DNA of 64,000 nucleotides from Granulicoccus phenolivorans DSM 17626 = NBRC 107789 = JCM 15570. Its GTDB lineage: Bacteria > Actinomycetota > Actinomycetes > Propionibacteriales > Propionibacteriaceae. Of the stretch, positions 1 to 9,246 are shown one piece after another. The notes beneath the pieces are model-generated. The model searched no databases. It saw only the letters and a program-made list of their open reading frames with translations, and was not told where the DNA came from. The stretch lies in assembly GCF_000423085.1 (NCBI RefSeq), contig NZ_AUHH01000002.1, forward strand, positions 169,626-233,625, given 5' to 3'. Each line of letters opens with the position of its first letter. Position 1 is the stretch's first letter. Position numbers and translations under genes: made by a program.

Positions 1-135
1 GTGCGCGGCCCGCTGCTCCCCGCTCAGCTCGGTCAGCGTCTCCGCGGCCCGCCGGTACGCCTTGATCCGGTGCGTGTCGGCGCGCGCGCGTTCCAGCCAG
101 TAGCCGATCTCCCGCAGGGCCGCGACCGGGTCCAT
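1..135 (-). CDS. PHP-domain protein, N-terminal fragment
   Basis: The gene runs off the left edge; only the first 45 residues are present. They begin MDPVAALREIGYWLERARA and continue with TDTHRIKAYRRAAETL-like helices, which match the N-terminal helix-hairpin-helix start of actinobacterial PHP-domain (DNA polymerase X-like phosphoesterase) proteins. The ATG overlaps the stop of the upstream minus-strand gene in an ATGA arrangement, so the two are probably co-transcribed and translationally coupled. The catalytic metal-binding part lies outside the window, so the family call rests only on this N-terminal signature. Confidence 0.6.
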   Translation of the reverse strand, partial: MDPVAALREIGYWLERARADTHRIKAYRRAAETLTELSGEQRAAH

Positions 136-575
136 CAGCCCTCCAGCGTTCGGGGCAGCCCCTTCGGGCCGCGGCGCTGCAGCCGGGTGAGCAGGTCGTC
201 CTCGCCGTTGGGCACCCAGAAGACGTGCCTGCCGGTGTCGGTATCCAGGGTGATCGAGCGCAGCGACGCCGCCCGGTCGACGTTCAGCGCCCGCACCTGG
301 TCCCAGGTGTACTCATAGGTGTGCTTGCCCACCTCGAAGCGCAGCACCTTCCCGTCCACGTACGCGTTGCACAGCCGATCCTTCGCGATCCCGTACACCC
401 CACCCACCAGCAGGATGCCGAGCACCAGGGCGCCGATGTTCATCGGGGTGCGTGCGGTGGTGAGTTGCACGATGGCCCACACGATCAGGACCACGCTCCC
501 GATCCCCATGGCCGCCACGATCATGCGGCGGCCGGCGATGGTGTTGGGCGGGGTCTGAATTCTGATCGGGTCCAC
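135..575 (-). CDS. Small membrane protein, PH-like
   Basis: A 146-residue protein with two predicted membrane helices near residues 17-36 and 45-63, followed by a soluble beta-rich domain (KVLRFEVGKHTYEYTWDQV) that resembles bacterial PH-type membrane-associated domains. No catalytic motif is visible. The start is GTG, with a TAATCT -10-like hexamer only a few bases upstream and no Shine-Dalgarno, so translation may be leaderless. Its stop overlaps the start of the PHP-protein gene. Function unknown; the PH-like reading is an inference from strand pattern. Confidence 0.7.
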   Translation of the reverse strand: MDPIRIQTPPNTIAGRRMIVAAMGIGSVVLIVWAIVQLTTARTPMNIGALVLGILLVGGVYGIAKDRLCNAYVDGKVLRFEVGKHTYEYTWDQVRALNVDRAASLRSITLDTDTGRHVFWVPNGEDDLLTRLQRRGPKGLPRTLEG

Positions 576-607
576 GGCGTCAGATTACCCCGGTACGCTC
601 GTCGCTC

Positions 608-1828
608 ATGAGCGGCGATCAGCGCAGTACCGAGGGACGTGGGGCCCGATCCCCCCAGCTGGCGCCGCGCAGCCGAGCCGCGATCACCCGCCGCCTGGTG
701 GCCCTGGCGCCCGACATCGCGACCGCGACGCTGGCGGAGATGGAGCGCCGGCACGGCTGGTTCGCCGGGCTGGACGCCAGCACCCGCTCCTGGATCGGGG
801 TGGTCGCCCGCGCCGGGATCGACTCCTTCACCCACTGGTTCTCCGAGGCGGACGCGTCGGCGACCGGCCTGGAGGTCTTCGGCTCCGCCCCGCGCGCCCT
901 GGCCCGCCGGATCAGCCTGCACCAGACCGTCGAACTGGTCCGCACCACGATCGAGGTGGTCGAGGCCAAGACCCAGGAGTTGCTCCCCCGCGGCGACCGC
1001 CCGATCGTCCAGGCCGCGATGCTGCGCTATTCCCGCGAGGTCGCGTTCGCCAGCGCCGAGGTGTACGCCCGCGCCGCCGAATCCCGTGGCGCCTGGGACG
1101 CCCGGCTGGAGGCACTGGTGGTCGACGCCGTACTGCGCGGGGAGACCGATGAGGCCGTCCTCTCCCGCGCGTCCACCCTGGGCTGGCGAACCGCGCACGG
1201 GGTGGTCGTCGCGGTCGGCACCGCCCCGGTCACCGAGAACCTGAACCTCGGGGAGGACCTGCGTCGGGCCGGGCAGAAGCTGGGCATCGACCTGTTGTCG
1301 GCGGTGCAGGGCGAGCGCCTGGTGATCATCGCCGGCGGTGAGCCGCTGGAGGCCGACGGCGGCCCGGTCCGGGTGCTGGAGCAGTTCAGCGATGCTTTCG
1401 GCCCCGGCCCGATCGTGGTCGGCCCGCTGGTCGACCACGTCGTGGAGGCCGCCGTCTCGGCGCGCGCGGCAACCTCCGGGTTGCGGGCCTCGGTCGCCTG
1501 GCCGGAGGCACCGCGCCCGGTCGCCTCGGCCGATCTACTGCCCGAGCGGGCGCTGGCCGGGGACGGGCACGCCCGCCGGGCCCTGGGCCAGGAGGTCTAT
1601 GAAACCCTGCTCGGCGCCGGCTCCGGACTCCTGGAAACCCTGGTCACCTTCCTGGACCAGGGGCAGTCGATCGAGGGCACCGCGCGCGTCCTGTTCGTGC
1701 ACGCGAACACCGTGCGCTACCGGTTGAAACGGATCGCCGAAGTGACCGGCTACAACCCGTCGAATGCCCGCGATTCCTATGTCCTGCGGATCGCGATCAC
1801 CCTCGGGCGGCTCTACGCCGCACGGTGA
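608..1828 (+). CDS. fasR: PucR-family fatty acid biosynthesis regulator FasR
   Basis: A 406-residue transcription factor. The C-terminal 60 residues are a PucR-type helix-turn-helix (LLETLVTFLDQGQSIEGTA, then HANTVRYRLKRI and GYNPSNARDSYVLRIA), the hallmark of the family. The N-terminal part is a helical sensor region. In Streptomyces the PucR-type FasR gene sits directly upstream of fabD-fabH-acpP-fabF and its product activates that operon; in Mycobacterium Rv2242 lies ahead of fabD-acpM-kasA-kasB-accD6. The same order here makes control of the downstream operon very likely. A TACGCT hexamer lies shortly before the ATG and no ribosome site is seen, so the mRNA may be leaderless. Confidence 0.9.
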   Translation: MSGDQRSTEGRGARSPQLAPRSRAAITRRLVALAPDIATATLAEMERRHGWFAGLDASTRSWIGVVARAGIDSFTHWFSEADASATGLEVFGSAPRALARRISLHQTVELVRTTIEVVEAKTQELLPRGDRPIVQAAMLRYSREVAFASAEVYARAAESRGAWDARLEALVVDAVLRGETDEAVLSRASTLGWRTAHGVVVAVGTAPVTENLNLGEDLRRAGQKLGIDLLSAVQGERLVIIAGGEPLEADGGPVRVLEQFSDAFGPGPIVVGPLVDHVVEAAVSARAATSGLRASVAWPEAPRPVASADLLPERALAGDGHARRALGQEVYETLLGAGSGLLETLVTFLDQGQSIEGTARVLFVHANTVRYRLKRIAEVTGYNPSNARDSYVLRIAITLGRLYAAR

Positions 1829-1892
1829 GCGCGTTCCGAGCCACGGCACAGAGGCTGGCCAACGTGACCGGCGACACTCCCGCTCGACAGTC

Positions 1893-1913
1893 TTTTGTAG
1901 GTTCACTACAAAA
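1893..1913. promoter_or_regulatory. Inverted repeat, candidate operator ahead of fabD
   Basis: TTTTGTAG and CTACAAAA form perfect 8-bp arms around a 5-bp spacer, midway in the 150-bp gap between fasR and fabD. It is an AT-rich island in very GC-rich DNA. Its place suggests a binding site for FasR or another lipid-responsive regulator; this is inferred from position and symmetry only. Confidence 0.55.
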
Positions 1914-1978
1914 CACTCAGGGTGGATTCTGTGCCCGCAACGCGCGACGTTCCGGGCAAAACCGGAGAAGGTTAAGGG

Positions 1979-3196
1979 GTGCTCGCAATCGTTGCGCCCG
2001 GACAGGGCGCCCAGAAACCCGGTTTCCTGAAGCCCTGGCTGGCCGATCCGAAACTCGAGAACCGCCTGGTGTGGTTGTCGGCCGTCTCCGGTCTGGACCT
2101 GATCCACTACGGCACCGAGGCCGATGAGGAGACCATCAAGGACACCGCGGTGGCCCAGCCGCTGCTGGTGGCCGCCGGACTGGTGACCGCGCTGGCGCTG
2201 TTCCCGCACCCGGCCGACGCCTTCGGCAAGATCGGCGTCGGTGGGGGCCACTCCGTGGGCGAGATCACCGCCGCCGCCGCGTCCGGGGTGCTGTCGGCCG
2301 AGCAGGCGATGGTGTTCGTCCGCGAGCGCGGCCGCGGCATGGCCGAGGCGTCCGCGGTCCGTCCGACCTCGATGGCTGCGGTCCTGCGCGGCGACACCGA
2401 CGAGGTCGTCGAGCGGCTCCGCAAGCACGGGCTCACCCCGGCCAACTACAACGGCGTCGGCCAGATCGTGGCCGCCGGCACCGTGGAGCAGTTGGAGGCA
2501 CTGTCGAAGGACCTGCCCGACCGGGTCCGGATGGTCCCGCTGAGTGTGGCCGGCGCCTTCCACACCGAGCACATGCAGCCCGCGGTGGCCCGCCTGGAAC
2601 GGCTGTCCGCGGCGGTCTCCACCCACGACCCGCGCGTCCGGCTGCTGTCGAACCGCGACGGCCAGATCGTGCAGTCCGGCGCGGAGTACCTGCGCCGCCT
2701 GATCAACCAGGTGTCCAACCCGGTCCGCTGGGACCTGTGCATGGAGACCATGGCCGACCTGGGCGTCACCGGCCTGCTGGAGCTGCCGCCGTCGGGCACC
2801 CTGACCGGGATCGCGAAGCGAAACCTGAAGGACGTCGAGGTGTTCGCGCTCAACGATCCCGATCAGTTGGACGAGGCGCGCGCCTTCGTCGAGAAGCACT
2901 CCCGCGGCGCGGTGCCCTCCCAGATCAGCAACACCCCCAGCTGGCGGATGGTGGTCTCCCCCGGTAAGGGCCACTTCACCCGGGCCCCCGGGGTCGAACC
3001 CGGTCAGGTGCTCGCCCCCGGCAGTGCCGTCGGCGGCGTACGCAACCTGCGGGAGGAAACCCCCGTGGTCACCGAGCACGGCGGCCTGGTGACCGAATGG
3101 CTGGTCGAGGAGGACGATCCCGTCAGCCCGGGGCAGCCGCTGCTGCGGCTGCACCCCGCCCCTGAAAACGATTACGCGACCGAGGTGGACCGATGA
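1979..3196 (+). CDS. fabD: Malonyl-CoA:ACP transacylase with lipoyl-like C-terminal domain
   Basis: Transfers malonyl groups from CoA to acyl carrier protein for type II fatty acid synthesis. The transacylase part (about residues 1-310) has the oxyanion GQG near residue 8, the nucleophile motif GHSVGE with Ser92, and GAFHTEHM carrying the catalytic His. Ordinary FabD is about 310 residues; this one is 405. Residues 324-405 look like a biotinyl/lipoyl domain ([38 protein letters not shown]) but the lysine expected at the hairpin tip is missing, so no cofactor should be attached. The start is GTG after a GGAGAAGG-type ribosome site. It overlaps fabH by 4 nt. Confidence 0.93.
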   Translation: MLAIVAPGQGAQKPGFLKPWLADPKLENRLVWLSAVSGLDLIHYGTEADEETIKDTAVAQPLLVAAGLVTALALFPHPADAFGKIGVGGGHSVGEITAAAASGVLSAEQAMVFVRERGRGMAEASAVRPTSMAAVLRGDTDEVVERLRKHGLTPANYNGVGQIVAAGTVEQLEALSKDLPDRVRMVPLSVAGAFHTEHMQPAVARLERLSAAVSTHDPRVRLLSNRDGQIVQSGAEYLRRLINQVSNPVRWDLCMETMADLGVTGLLELPPSGTLTGIAKRNLKDVEVFALNDPDQLDEARAFVEKHSRGAVPSQISNTPSWRMVVSPGKGHFTRAPGVEPGQVLAPGSAVGGVRNLREETPVVTEHGGLVTEWLVEEDDPVSPGQPLLRLHPAPENDYATEVDR

Positions 3197-4182
3197 GCAA
3201 GCAGATTACCGTCGTCGACGGACCCCACAGTGCGATCCTGGGCATCGGCTCGTACCGCCCTTCCCGGGTGGTCGACAACGCCGAGATGTGCACCATGATC
3301 GACTCCTCCGACGAGTGGATCCGCCAGCGCACCGGCATCATCGAGCGCCGCTGGGCCACCGATGACGAGACCCTGATGGTGATGGCCCTGGGCGCGGCCC
3401 GCAAGGCGCTCGACCATGCCGGCCTGCAGGGTTCGGACCTGGACGCGGTGATCGTGTCGACCGTGTCGCACCTGACCCAGTTCCCGGCGATCGCGCCGCA
3501 GATCGCGACCGAGCTCGGCGCGACCGACGCCGCGGCGTACGACATCCTGGCGGCCTGCGCGGGCTTCTGCTACGGCCTGGCCCAGGCCGACGGGCTGATC
3601 CGCAACGGGTCGGCGACGCGGGTCCTGGTGATCGGCGCGGAGAAGCTCAGCGAGCAGCTCGACAAGACCGACCGCACCACCGCCTTCCTGTTCGGTGACG
3701 GCGCCGGCGCCGCCGTGGTCGGCCCCAGCGACGAGCCCGGCATCGGCCCGGTCGTGTGGGGGTCCGACGGCGCCGCCAAGGACGTCATCCGGCTCACCCG
3801 GCACTGGGACGAACCCGGCGACGAGCCGCCCTACATCCACATGGACGGCCAGCCGGTGTTCCGCTGGGCCTCCACCACGGTCGCGAAGAAGACCCTGGAG
3901 ATGCTGGCGCGCGCCGGACTGACCGTCGACGATCTCGATGTCTTCATTCCGCACCAGGCCAACGACCGGATCATCGATGCGATGATCCGTACGCTGAAGA
4001 TGCCCGAGCACGTCACCGTCGCCCGGGACATCTCGCACATGGGCAACACCTCGGCCGCCTCCATCCCGCTGGCGATCGAGGCGATGTTCGAACGCGGCGA
4101 GGTGAAGTCCGGTCAGCTCGCGCTGATCGTCGGCTTCGGCGCCGGCCTGGTGTACGCCGGGCAGATCATCCGGTTGCCGTAA
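3193..4182 (+). CDS. fabH: Beta-ketoacyl-ACP synthase III
   Basis: Condenses an acyl-CoA primer with malonyl-ACP, the first elongation step of fatty acid synthesis in the cytosol. The Cys-His-Asn triad is clear: Cys122 in [11 protein letters not shown], His254 in IPHQANDR, Asn285 in MGNTSAAS. At 329 residues it has normal length. In actinobacteria this enzyme accepts branched and straight short acyl-CoA starters; the preference cannot be read here. The ATG overlaps the fabD stop as ATGA, so both should be translated together. Confidence 0.96.
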   Translation: MSKQITVVDGPHSAILGIGSYRPSRVVDNAEMCTMIDSSDEWIRQRTGIIERRWATDDETLMVMALGAARKALDHAGLQGSDLDAVIVSTVSHLTQFPAIAPQIATELGATDAAAYDILAACAGFCYGLAQADGLIRNGSATRVLVIGAEKLSEQLDKTDRTTAFLFGDGAGAAVVGPSDEPGIGPVVWGSDGAAKDVIRLTRHWDEPGDEPPYIHMDGQPVFRWASTTVAKKTLEMLARAGLTVDDLDVFIPHQANDRIIDAMIRTLKMPEHVTVARDISHMGNTSAASIPLAIEAMFERGEVKSGQLALIVGFGAGLVYAGQIIRLP

Positions 4183-4216
4183 TCTCCGGAACCGCAGTCG
4201 GGACCACCGGCTGCGC

Positions 4217-4252
4217 CCGTCTCACCCAATCCAGACCGTCTCACCCAATCCA
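4217..4252. repeat. Tandem 17-bp direct repeat before acpP
   Basis: CCGTCTCACCCAATCCA occurs at 4217-4233 and again at 4236-4252, directly ahead of the GAAGGAGA ribosome site of acpP. It looks like a small local duplication in the fabH-acpP spacer; a role in mRNA processing or in raising acpP output is possible but not shown. Confidence 0.6.
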
Positions 4253-4269
4253 CAACGAAGGAGAACCAC

Positions 4270-4515
4270 ATGGCTACCACTGAAGAGATCCTGGCCGGCG
4301 TCGCCGAGATCGTGCACGAGGTCTGCAACATCCCCGTCGAGGACGTCCAGCTGGACAAGTCGTTCATCGACGACCTGGATGCCGACTCGCTGGCGATGAA
4401 CGAGATCATCTACGCCTCGGAGGACAAGTTCGGCGTCTCGATCCCCGACGAGGAGGCCAAGAACCTGAAGACCGTGGGTGACGCCGTCGCCCACATCGAG
4501 CGTGCGATGAACTGA
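4270..4515 (+). CDS. acpP: Acyl carrier protein
   Basis: An 81-residue acidic carrier protein that holds growing acyl chains on a 4'-phosphopantetheine arm. The attachment serine is Ser40 in DDLDADSLAMNE, a slight variant of the usual DSLDxVE. Strong ribosome site (GAAGGAGAACC) 5-6 bases before the ATG. It lies between fabH and fabF as in the Streptomyces cluster. The 213-bp spacer to fabF is GC-rich with short inverted repeats, which may adjust the ratio of carrier to synthase message. Confidence 0.95.
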   Translation: MATTEEILAGVAEIVHEVCNIPVEDVQLDKSFIDDLDADSLAMNEIIYASEDKFGVSIPDEEAKNLKTVGDAVAHIERAMN

Positions 4516-4728
4516 CGCGTCCCCGACGCGCCGATCCTCCGGGGCCTCGGGCCCGCCCGCTCGGGGCCCCGGATCCACTTCGGTGCAGCTGCGCCCCCAT
4601 CCCTCAGCAGCCCGCACCCCCGAACCTTCGCCTCGCTCGGCAGCGCAACGCAGGCGCGCCGGGCTCGAGTTCAGCGAACCGCCATCGCGGCCACCCGTCG
4701 CGACCCACCGACCTTCTAGGAGCCGTCC

Positions 4729-5991
4729 ATGACCCGCCCCGAACAGACCGTTGTCATCACCGGCTTGGGAGCCACCACCCCGCTCGGCGGAGATGTTGCC
4801 TCCACCTGGGCCGCCCTGCTCGCCGGTGAGTCCGGCGTCAGCGCGCTGGAGACCGATTGGGCCGCCGACCTGCCCAGCCGGATCGCCGCCACCCTGAAGG
4901 TCGAACCGACCGAGGAGCAGGTCCCCCGGGTGCAGGCCCGCCGGATGGACCGGGTCAGCCAGATCGCCCTGGTCGCCTCCCTCGAGGCCTGGGCCGATGC
5001 CGGCTTCGGCCTCGGCGAGGACAACCAGGTCGACGGGGACCGCCTCGCGGTGGCCATCGGCACCGGCATCGGCGGGATGAACTCGCTGCTGGGCAACTGG
5101 GACATCCAGAAGGAGCGCGGCGTACGCCGGGTCTCCCCGTTCACCGTGCCGATGCTGATGGCCAACGCCGCCGCATCCAACGTGGGCCTGCGGCTGGGCG
5201 CCAAGGCCGGGGTGCACACCGCGGTCTCGGCCTGCGCCTCCTCCAACGAGTCGCTGGGCCAGGCGCTGACCATCCTGCGCTCGGGCCGCGCCGACGTGGT
5301 CCTCGCCGGCGGCTCCGAAGCCTGCATCCACCCCTTCCCGATGGCCGGCTTCTCCCAGATGCAGGCGCTGTCGCGCCGCAACGACGAGCCGCAGCGCGCC
5401 TCCCGCCCGTGGGACGTCGATCGCGACGGGTTCGTACTCGGCGAAGGCGCGGTCTCGCTGGTCCTGGAGACCCTGGAACATGCCACCGCCCGGGGCGCGA
5501 AGATCTACGGCACCCTGGCCGGGGTCGGCCACTCCGCCGACTCCTTCGACATGGTGCAGCCCGATCCCTCCGGCGCCGGTCAGGCCTCGGCGATGCGGCG
5601 CGCGCTGGCCGACGCCGACCTCACCGGCTCCGACATCGTGCATGTGAATGCGCATGCCACCTCCACTCCGGCCGGGGACACCACCGAGGCCGGCTCGATC
5701 CGGGCCGCGATCGGCGAGCAGGCCGTGGTCACCGGCACCAAGTCGATGACCGGCCACCTGCTCGGTGCCGCCGGCGCCCTGGAATCCATGGCGACCGTCC
5801 TCGCGCTGCGCGACCGGGTCGTCCCGCCGACGATCAACCTGGAGCACCCCGAAGCGGGCCTGGGCATCGACATCGCCGCCAACACCACCCGTCCCCTCGG
5901 CCAGGGCGACCTCGCCGCGATCAGCAACTCCTTCGGCTTCGGTGGGCCGAACATCGCCGTGCTGGTCACCAACCAGAATGTGAGCGCCTGA
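4729..5991 (+). CDS. fabF: Beta-ketoacyl-ACP synthase II
   Basis: Elongating condensing enzyme. The thiolase-fold triad is present: Cys169 (TAVSACASS), His309 (VNAHATSTPAGD) and His343 (SMTGHLLGAAGA). The glycine-rich C-terminal stretch SNSFGFGGPN is also typical. The 420-residue length is normal for FabF/KasA. Its TGA overlaps the ATG of accD (TGATG), tying malonyl-CoA supply to elongation. The mycobacterial counterpart region has two such synthases (KasA, KasB); only one is present here. Confidence 0.95.
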   Translation: MTRPEQTVVITGLGATTPLGGDVASTWAALLAGESGVSALETDWAADLPSRIAATLKVEPTEEQVPRVQARRMDRVSQIALVASLEAWADAGFGLGEDNQVDGDRLAVAIGTGIGGMNSLLGNWDIQKERGVRRVSPFTVPMLMANAAASNVGLRLGAKAGVHTAVSACASSNESLGQALTILRSGRADVVLAGGSEACIHPFPMAGFSQMQALSRRNDEPQRASRPWDVDRDGFVLGEGAVSLVLETLEHATARGAKIYGTLAGVGHSADSFDMVQPDPSGAGQASAMRRALADADLTGSDIVHVNAHATSTPAGDTTEAGSIRAAIGEQAVVTGTKSMTGHLLGAAGALESMATVLALRDRVVPPTINLEHPEAGLGIDIAANTTRPLGQGDLAAISNSFGFGGPNIAVLVTNQNVSA

Positions 5992-7448
5992 TGAGCGCAA
6001 CCGATACCAAGAACGAGTCCGCCGAGCAGGCCGCGGCCGCGCCGAAGAAGAAGGTCAAGATCCCCCGCGAGGAGGATCCGCGCAACCCGAATCACCGGCT
6101 CGCCGCACTGCTGGACGAGGGCTCGGTCGAACTGATCACCCCCGATGACGGCTCCGGCATGCTCGCGGCAACCGGGTCGATCGGCGGCCGCCGGGTCGTG
6201 GTGTTCTGCTCCGACCCGACCGTGATGGGCGGCGCCATGGGCGTCGACGGCTGTCGCGTGGTCGTGGCGGCGTACCAGCGCGCGATGACCGACCGGATCC
6301 CGGTGCTCGGCATCTGGCACTCCGGCGGCGCGCGGCTGGCCGAGGGCGTCTCCTCGCTGGACAGCGTCGGCTGGATCTTCAAGGAGATGACCCGGGCCTC
6401 GGGCAAGATCCCGCAGATCTCGATCGTGCTCGGTGCGGCCGCCGGTGGTGCGGCGTACGGTCCGGCGCTGACCGACGTGGTGATCCTGGCGCCGGAGGGC
6501 CGCATCTTCGTGACCGGGCCGGACGTGGTCCGCTCGGTCACCGGTGAGGACGTCGACATGCTCCGCCTCGGTGGCCCCGACACCCACGGCCGGCGCTCCG
6601 GCGTGGTGCACCTGGTCGCCGACGACGAGCCGCACGCGCTGGCCCAGGCCCAGCAACTGGTCCAGTTCTTCGCCGACCAGGGTGTGGTCGCCGACGACGT
6701 CGAGGACCGCGACCTGGCCGCCCTGCTGCCCGAGTCGCCCAAGCGCGCCTACGACGTACACCCGCTGATCAACGGTGTGCTCGATGAGGGCAGCACCCTC
6801 GAACTGCACGCCCGGTGGGCGCCGAACATCGTCACCGCCTTCGGCCGCCTGGGTGGCCGCAGCGTCGGCGTGATCGCGAACAACCCGCTGCGCCTGGGCG
6901 GCTGCCTGGACTCGCTGAGCGCGGAGAAGGCCGCCCGGTTCGTGCGGCTGTGCGATGCCTTCGGGATCCCCCTGGTGGTCCTGGTGGACGTCCCGGGCTA
7001 CCTGCCCGGCGTCGGCCAGGAATGGGACGGGGTCGTCCGGCGTGGCGCGAAGCTGCTGCACGCCTTCGCCGAAGCCAGTGTCCCCCGGGTCACCCTGGTC
7101 ACCCGCAAGTCCTACGGCGGCGCCTACATCGCGATGAACTCCCGCTCCCTGGGCGCCACCAAGGTGATGGCGTGGCCGGGTGCCGAGATCGCCGTGATGG
7201 GGCCGGTCGCCGCCGTCCGGATCCTGCACCGGCGCAAGCTGGCCGCGACCCCGGAGGACATCCGGCCCCAGGTCGAGGCCGAACTCGCCGCCGAGCACGA
7301 GCGGATCGCCGGTGGGGTGGATCGTGCTATCGAGATCGGCGTGGTCGACGAGATGGTCCAGCCCGGGGACAGCCGTTCGGCGATCGCCGAGGCGATCCGG
7401 GCCAATGACGAGGGCAACCGCGGGACGCACACCAACATCCCGCTCTGA
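5991..7448 (+). CDS. accD: Acyl-CoA carboxylase carboxyltransferase (AccD6-like)
   Basis: A 485-residue carboxyltransferase joining both crotonase-like halves in one chain, as in actinobacterial AccD/PccB proteins. It moves carboxyl from biotin carrier to acetyl-CoA, making malonyl-CoA for FabD. Visible signatures are the N-half GIWHSGGARLAEG with the GAAAGGAAYGPALTD oxyanion loop, and the C-half VDVPGYLPGVGQEWDG and SYGGAYIAMNSR loops. The start was set at the ATG overlapping fabF because the upstream in-frame region is a shadow of fabF. Its position after fabF parallels accD6 of Mycobacterium; the biotinylated alpha subunit is not in this window. Confidence 0.92.
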   Translation: MSATDTKNESAEQAAAAPKKKVKIPREEDPRNPNHRLAALLDEGSVELITPDDGSGMLAATGSIGGRRVVVFCSDPTVMGGAMGVDGCRVVVAAYQRAMTDRIPVLGIWHSGGARLAEGVSSLDSVGWIFKEMTRASGKIPQISIVLGAAAGGAAYGPALTDVVILAPEGRIFVTGPDVVRSVTGEDVDMLRLGGPDTHGRRSGVVHLVADDEPHALAQAQQLVQFFADQGVVADDVEDRDLAALLPESPKRAYDVHPLINGVLDEGSTLELHARWAPNIVTAFGRLGGRSVGVIANNPLRLGGCLDSLSAEKAARFVRLCDAFGIPLVVLVDVPGYLPGVGQEWDGVVRRGAKLLHAFAEASVPRVTLVTRKSYGGAYIAMNSRSLGATKVMAWPGAEIAVMGPVAAVRILHRRKLAATPEDIRPQVEAELAAEHERIAGGVDRAIEIGVVDEMVQPGDSRSAIAEAIRANDEGNRGTHTNIPL

Positions 7449-7468
7449 CCTCAGACCTCAGACAGCAC

Positions 7469-7500
7469 ACGAGCCCGCCGGGGAGATTCGGCGGGCTCGT
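7469..7500 (+). terminator. Terminator of the fatty acid operon
   Basis: Perfect 12-bp stem (ACGAGCCCGCCG with CGGCGGGCTCGT) around an 8-base loop, followed by TTGCTGTTGT, 21 bases after the accD stop. Together with 7501-7712, which shows no gene, it separates the operon from the convergent DUF3145 gene. Confidence 0.8.
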
Positions 7501-7712
7501 TGCTGTTGTCGTCGGTAGTGGACCCGGCTTCGGGGGCTACCGGGGGACACCCAGACGCTGAACCGGACGGGACTGCCGGCGCTGCCGGGAAGCGAAAAGC
7601 GGCGCTATCTTTTGGAACATGAGTTCTGAGGACTGACCGCTGCGTACCCAAGGCTTGGAAAGGCGCCGCGTCGCTGCCCGGCAGCGCCGGAAGGCGCGTC
7701 CCGCAGAACCCG

Positions 7713-8210
7713 TCACCCGACCTGGTGCAGCCACCGCACCGGCGTACCGTCCCCGGCGTGCCGGAAGGCTTCGAGTTCACCGTCCCAGGGGGCGCCGATC
7801 AGTTCGGCCATCGTCTCGGCGAAACCCTGCCGGCCAAGGGCGTCCTGGGCGAAGGCGGACTTGATCCGGTCCTCGGAGATCTGGATGTCGCCGTGCAGAC
7901 CGGTTGTGGCGTGGAAAATGCCCAGGGTCGGGGTGAAGGAGTAGCGCTCGCCGTCACTGGTGGCGGTGCGGTCCTCGGTCACCTCGAAGCGCATCCGGCC
8001 CCACCGTTTCAGGGCGCTGCTCAGCGTGGCAGCGGTCCCGATCGGAGCCTGCCAGGAATATTCGGTGCGGTAGCTGCCTCGCTCGGCGGGCTGGGCCTGC
8101 CAGTCGAAGGAGACGGGCATGCCGAGCACGCCGCCCACTGCCCACTCGATATGCGGGCACAGCGCAGACGGCGTCGAGTGAATGAACAGGACTCCACAGG
8201 TTGTGCTCAT
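7713..8210 (-). CDS. DUF3145 family protein
   Basis: A 165-residue protein that matches the actinobacteria-specific DUF3145 family (TCGVLFIHSTPSALCPHIEWA at the start, FDWQAQPAERGSYRTEY, then APWDGELEAFRHAGDGTPVRWLHQVG at the end). No enzyme motif or membrane segment is evident. It is often found next to accD and fatty acid genes in this phylum, which hints at a link to lipid metabolism, but its biochemical role is unknown. It is convergent with accD across the terminator. Confidence 0.85.
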   Translation of the reverse strand: MSTTCGVLFIHSTPSALCPHIEWAVGGVLGMPVSFDWQAQPAERGSYRTEYSWQAPIGTAATLSSALKRWGRMRFEVTEDRTATSDGERYSFTPTLGIFHATTGLHGDIQISEDRIKSAFAQDALGRQGFAETMAELIGAPWDGELEAFRHAGDGTPVRWLHQVG

Positions 8211-8377
8211 CGGTTTCTCCCACGGTCGAGGTTTGCCTTCCCCAGCAGCCTCACCACACGGGCGGAACCAACGAGACCATCATGCACCACAAGTCACTTC
8301 TGCACCAGACGAACCAGATTGTACGCCGGTGTGCGGGCGCTCACAGGCGCCGGCCGGGAGCCCGAACAGCCGGGTGG

Positions 8378-9091
8378 TCAGCTCCAATAGGCGTTCGGAT
8401 CCAGGCGTGCTCCAAAGATCGCCTGGCCGACGCGGACCGTAGTGGCACCGTAACCGATGGCCAGTTCGAAGTCGCCCGACATGCCCATGGACAGTTCGTC
8501 GTAAGTACCGACCGCCCGGTCGTCGTGGCGCAGCCGCTCCTGCAACTGCTGCATCCGTTCGAAGCAGGCCCCGACCTCGTGCCGGTCGTCGGAGAACACC
8601 GCCAGCGTCATCAGACCGCGGACCCGCAGCGAGGCGTACGCCCCCAGCCGGGAACAGAAGTCGGGCACCTCATCGACCGGAATGCCGAACTTCTGCGGTT
8701 CGTCGGAGGAGTTCACCTGGACGAACACATCCAGGCCACGGCCCGCCGCCTGCAACCGCTTGTCCAGCTCCACGGCGATCTTCAGCGAATCCAGGGCATG
8801 GAACTCACTGGCGAAGGTCACCACGTCGCGGGCCTTGTTGGTCTGCAGATGGCCGATCAGCGCCCACCGGATGTCGGTGTCAGCCAGGTGGCGCGCCTTG
8901 TCGGCGGCCTCCTGGACGCGATTCTCCCCGAACAGCGTCATCCCGGCGGCGTGGGCCTCAAGGATCTTGTCCACCCCGTGCGTCTTGGAGACCGGCAGCA
9001 GGCGTACCTCCTCCGGGTTGCGGCCGGCCTGCGCACAGGCAGCGGCGATGCGTCCCTGGATGTCTCGGAGGTTCTCTGCGATGGTGGACAT
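8378..9091 (-). CDS. yggS: YggS-family pyridoxal phosphate homeostasis protein
   Basis: A 237-residue single-domain TIM-barrel protein that binds pyridoxal 5'-phosphate and buffers its level; it has no known catalytic activity. Recognisable blocks are RLLPVSKTHGVDKI (the PLP lysine lies in VSKT), FGENRVQEAADK, WALIGHLQTNKARDVV, FHALDSLKIAVEL and the closing LSMGMSGDFELAIGYGATTVRVGQAIFG. Length and motif order are typical. In many actinobacteria yggS lies in the ftsZ-sepF region; here it stands alone between DUF3145 and an AbiEi-like gene. Confidence 0.93.
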   Translation of the reverse strand: MSTIAENLRDIQGRIAAACAQAGRNPEEVRLLPVSKTHGVDKILEAHAAGMTLFGENRVQEAADKARHLADTDIRWALIGHLQTNKARDVVTFASEFHALDSLKIAVELDKRLQAAGRGLDVFVQVNSSDEPQKFGIPVDEVPDFCSRLGAYASLRVRGLMTLAVFSDDRHEVGACFERMQQLQERLRHDDRAVGTYDELSMGMSGDFELAIGYGATTVRVGQAIFGARLDPNAYWS

Positions 9092-9180
9092 GGCGCCACT
9101 CTAGGGCGCCCCGGGCGGCTGTGCCGCTCGGATTGCCCTGCGGCCCCGATCCGGCGATGGGTTCTGCCGCCGAGTCTGCT

Positions 9181-9220
9181 CCTGCGACGGGTCTTTCGCT
9201 CACCTCCCTTCCTGCGACGG
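9181..9220. repeat. 30-bp-period repeat, two copies
   Basis: CCTGCGACGG occurs at 9181 and 9211, exactly 30 bp apart, in the yggS upstream spacer. Read on the minus strand this is CCGTCGCAGG, the same core seen with 30-bp spacing near 10.5, 34.7 and 63.7 kb. Confidence 0.6.
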
Positions 9221-9246
9221 CCCGGTCGGGCCCGCTACGGGGAGGC

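Noticed and set aside
4857..5990. Long upstream extension of the accD frame
   Set aside because: The stretch lies inside fabF in another frame and is Arg/Pro-rich; the real accD start is the ATG overlapping the fabF stop.
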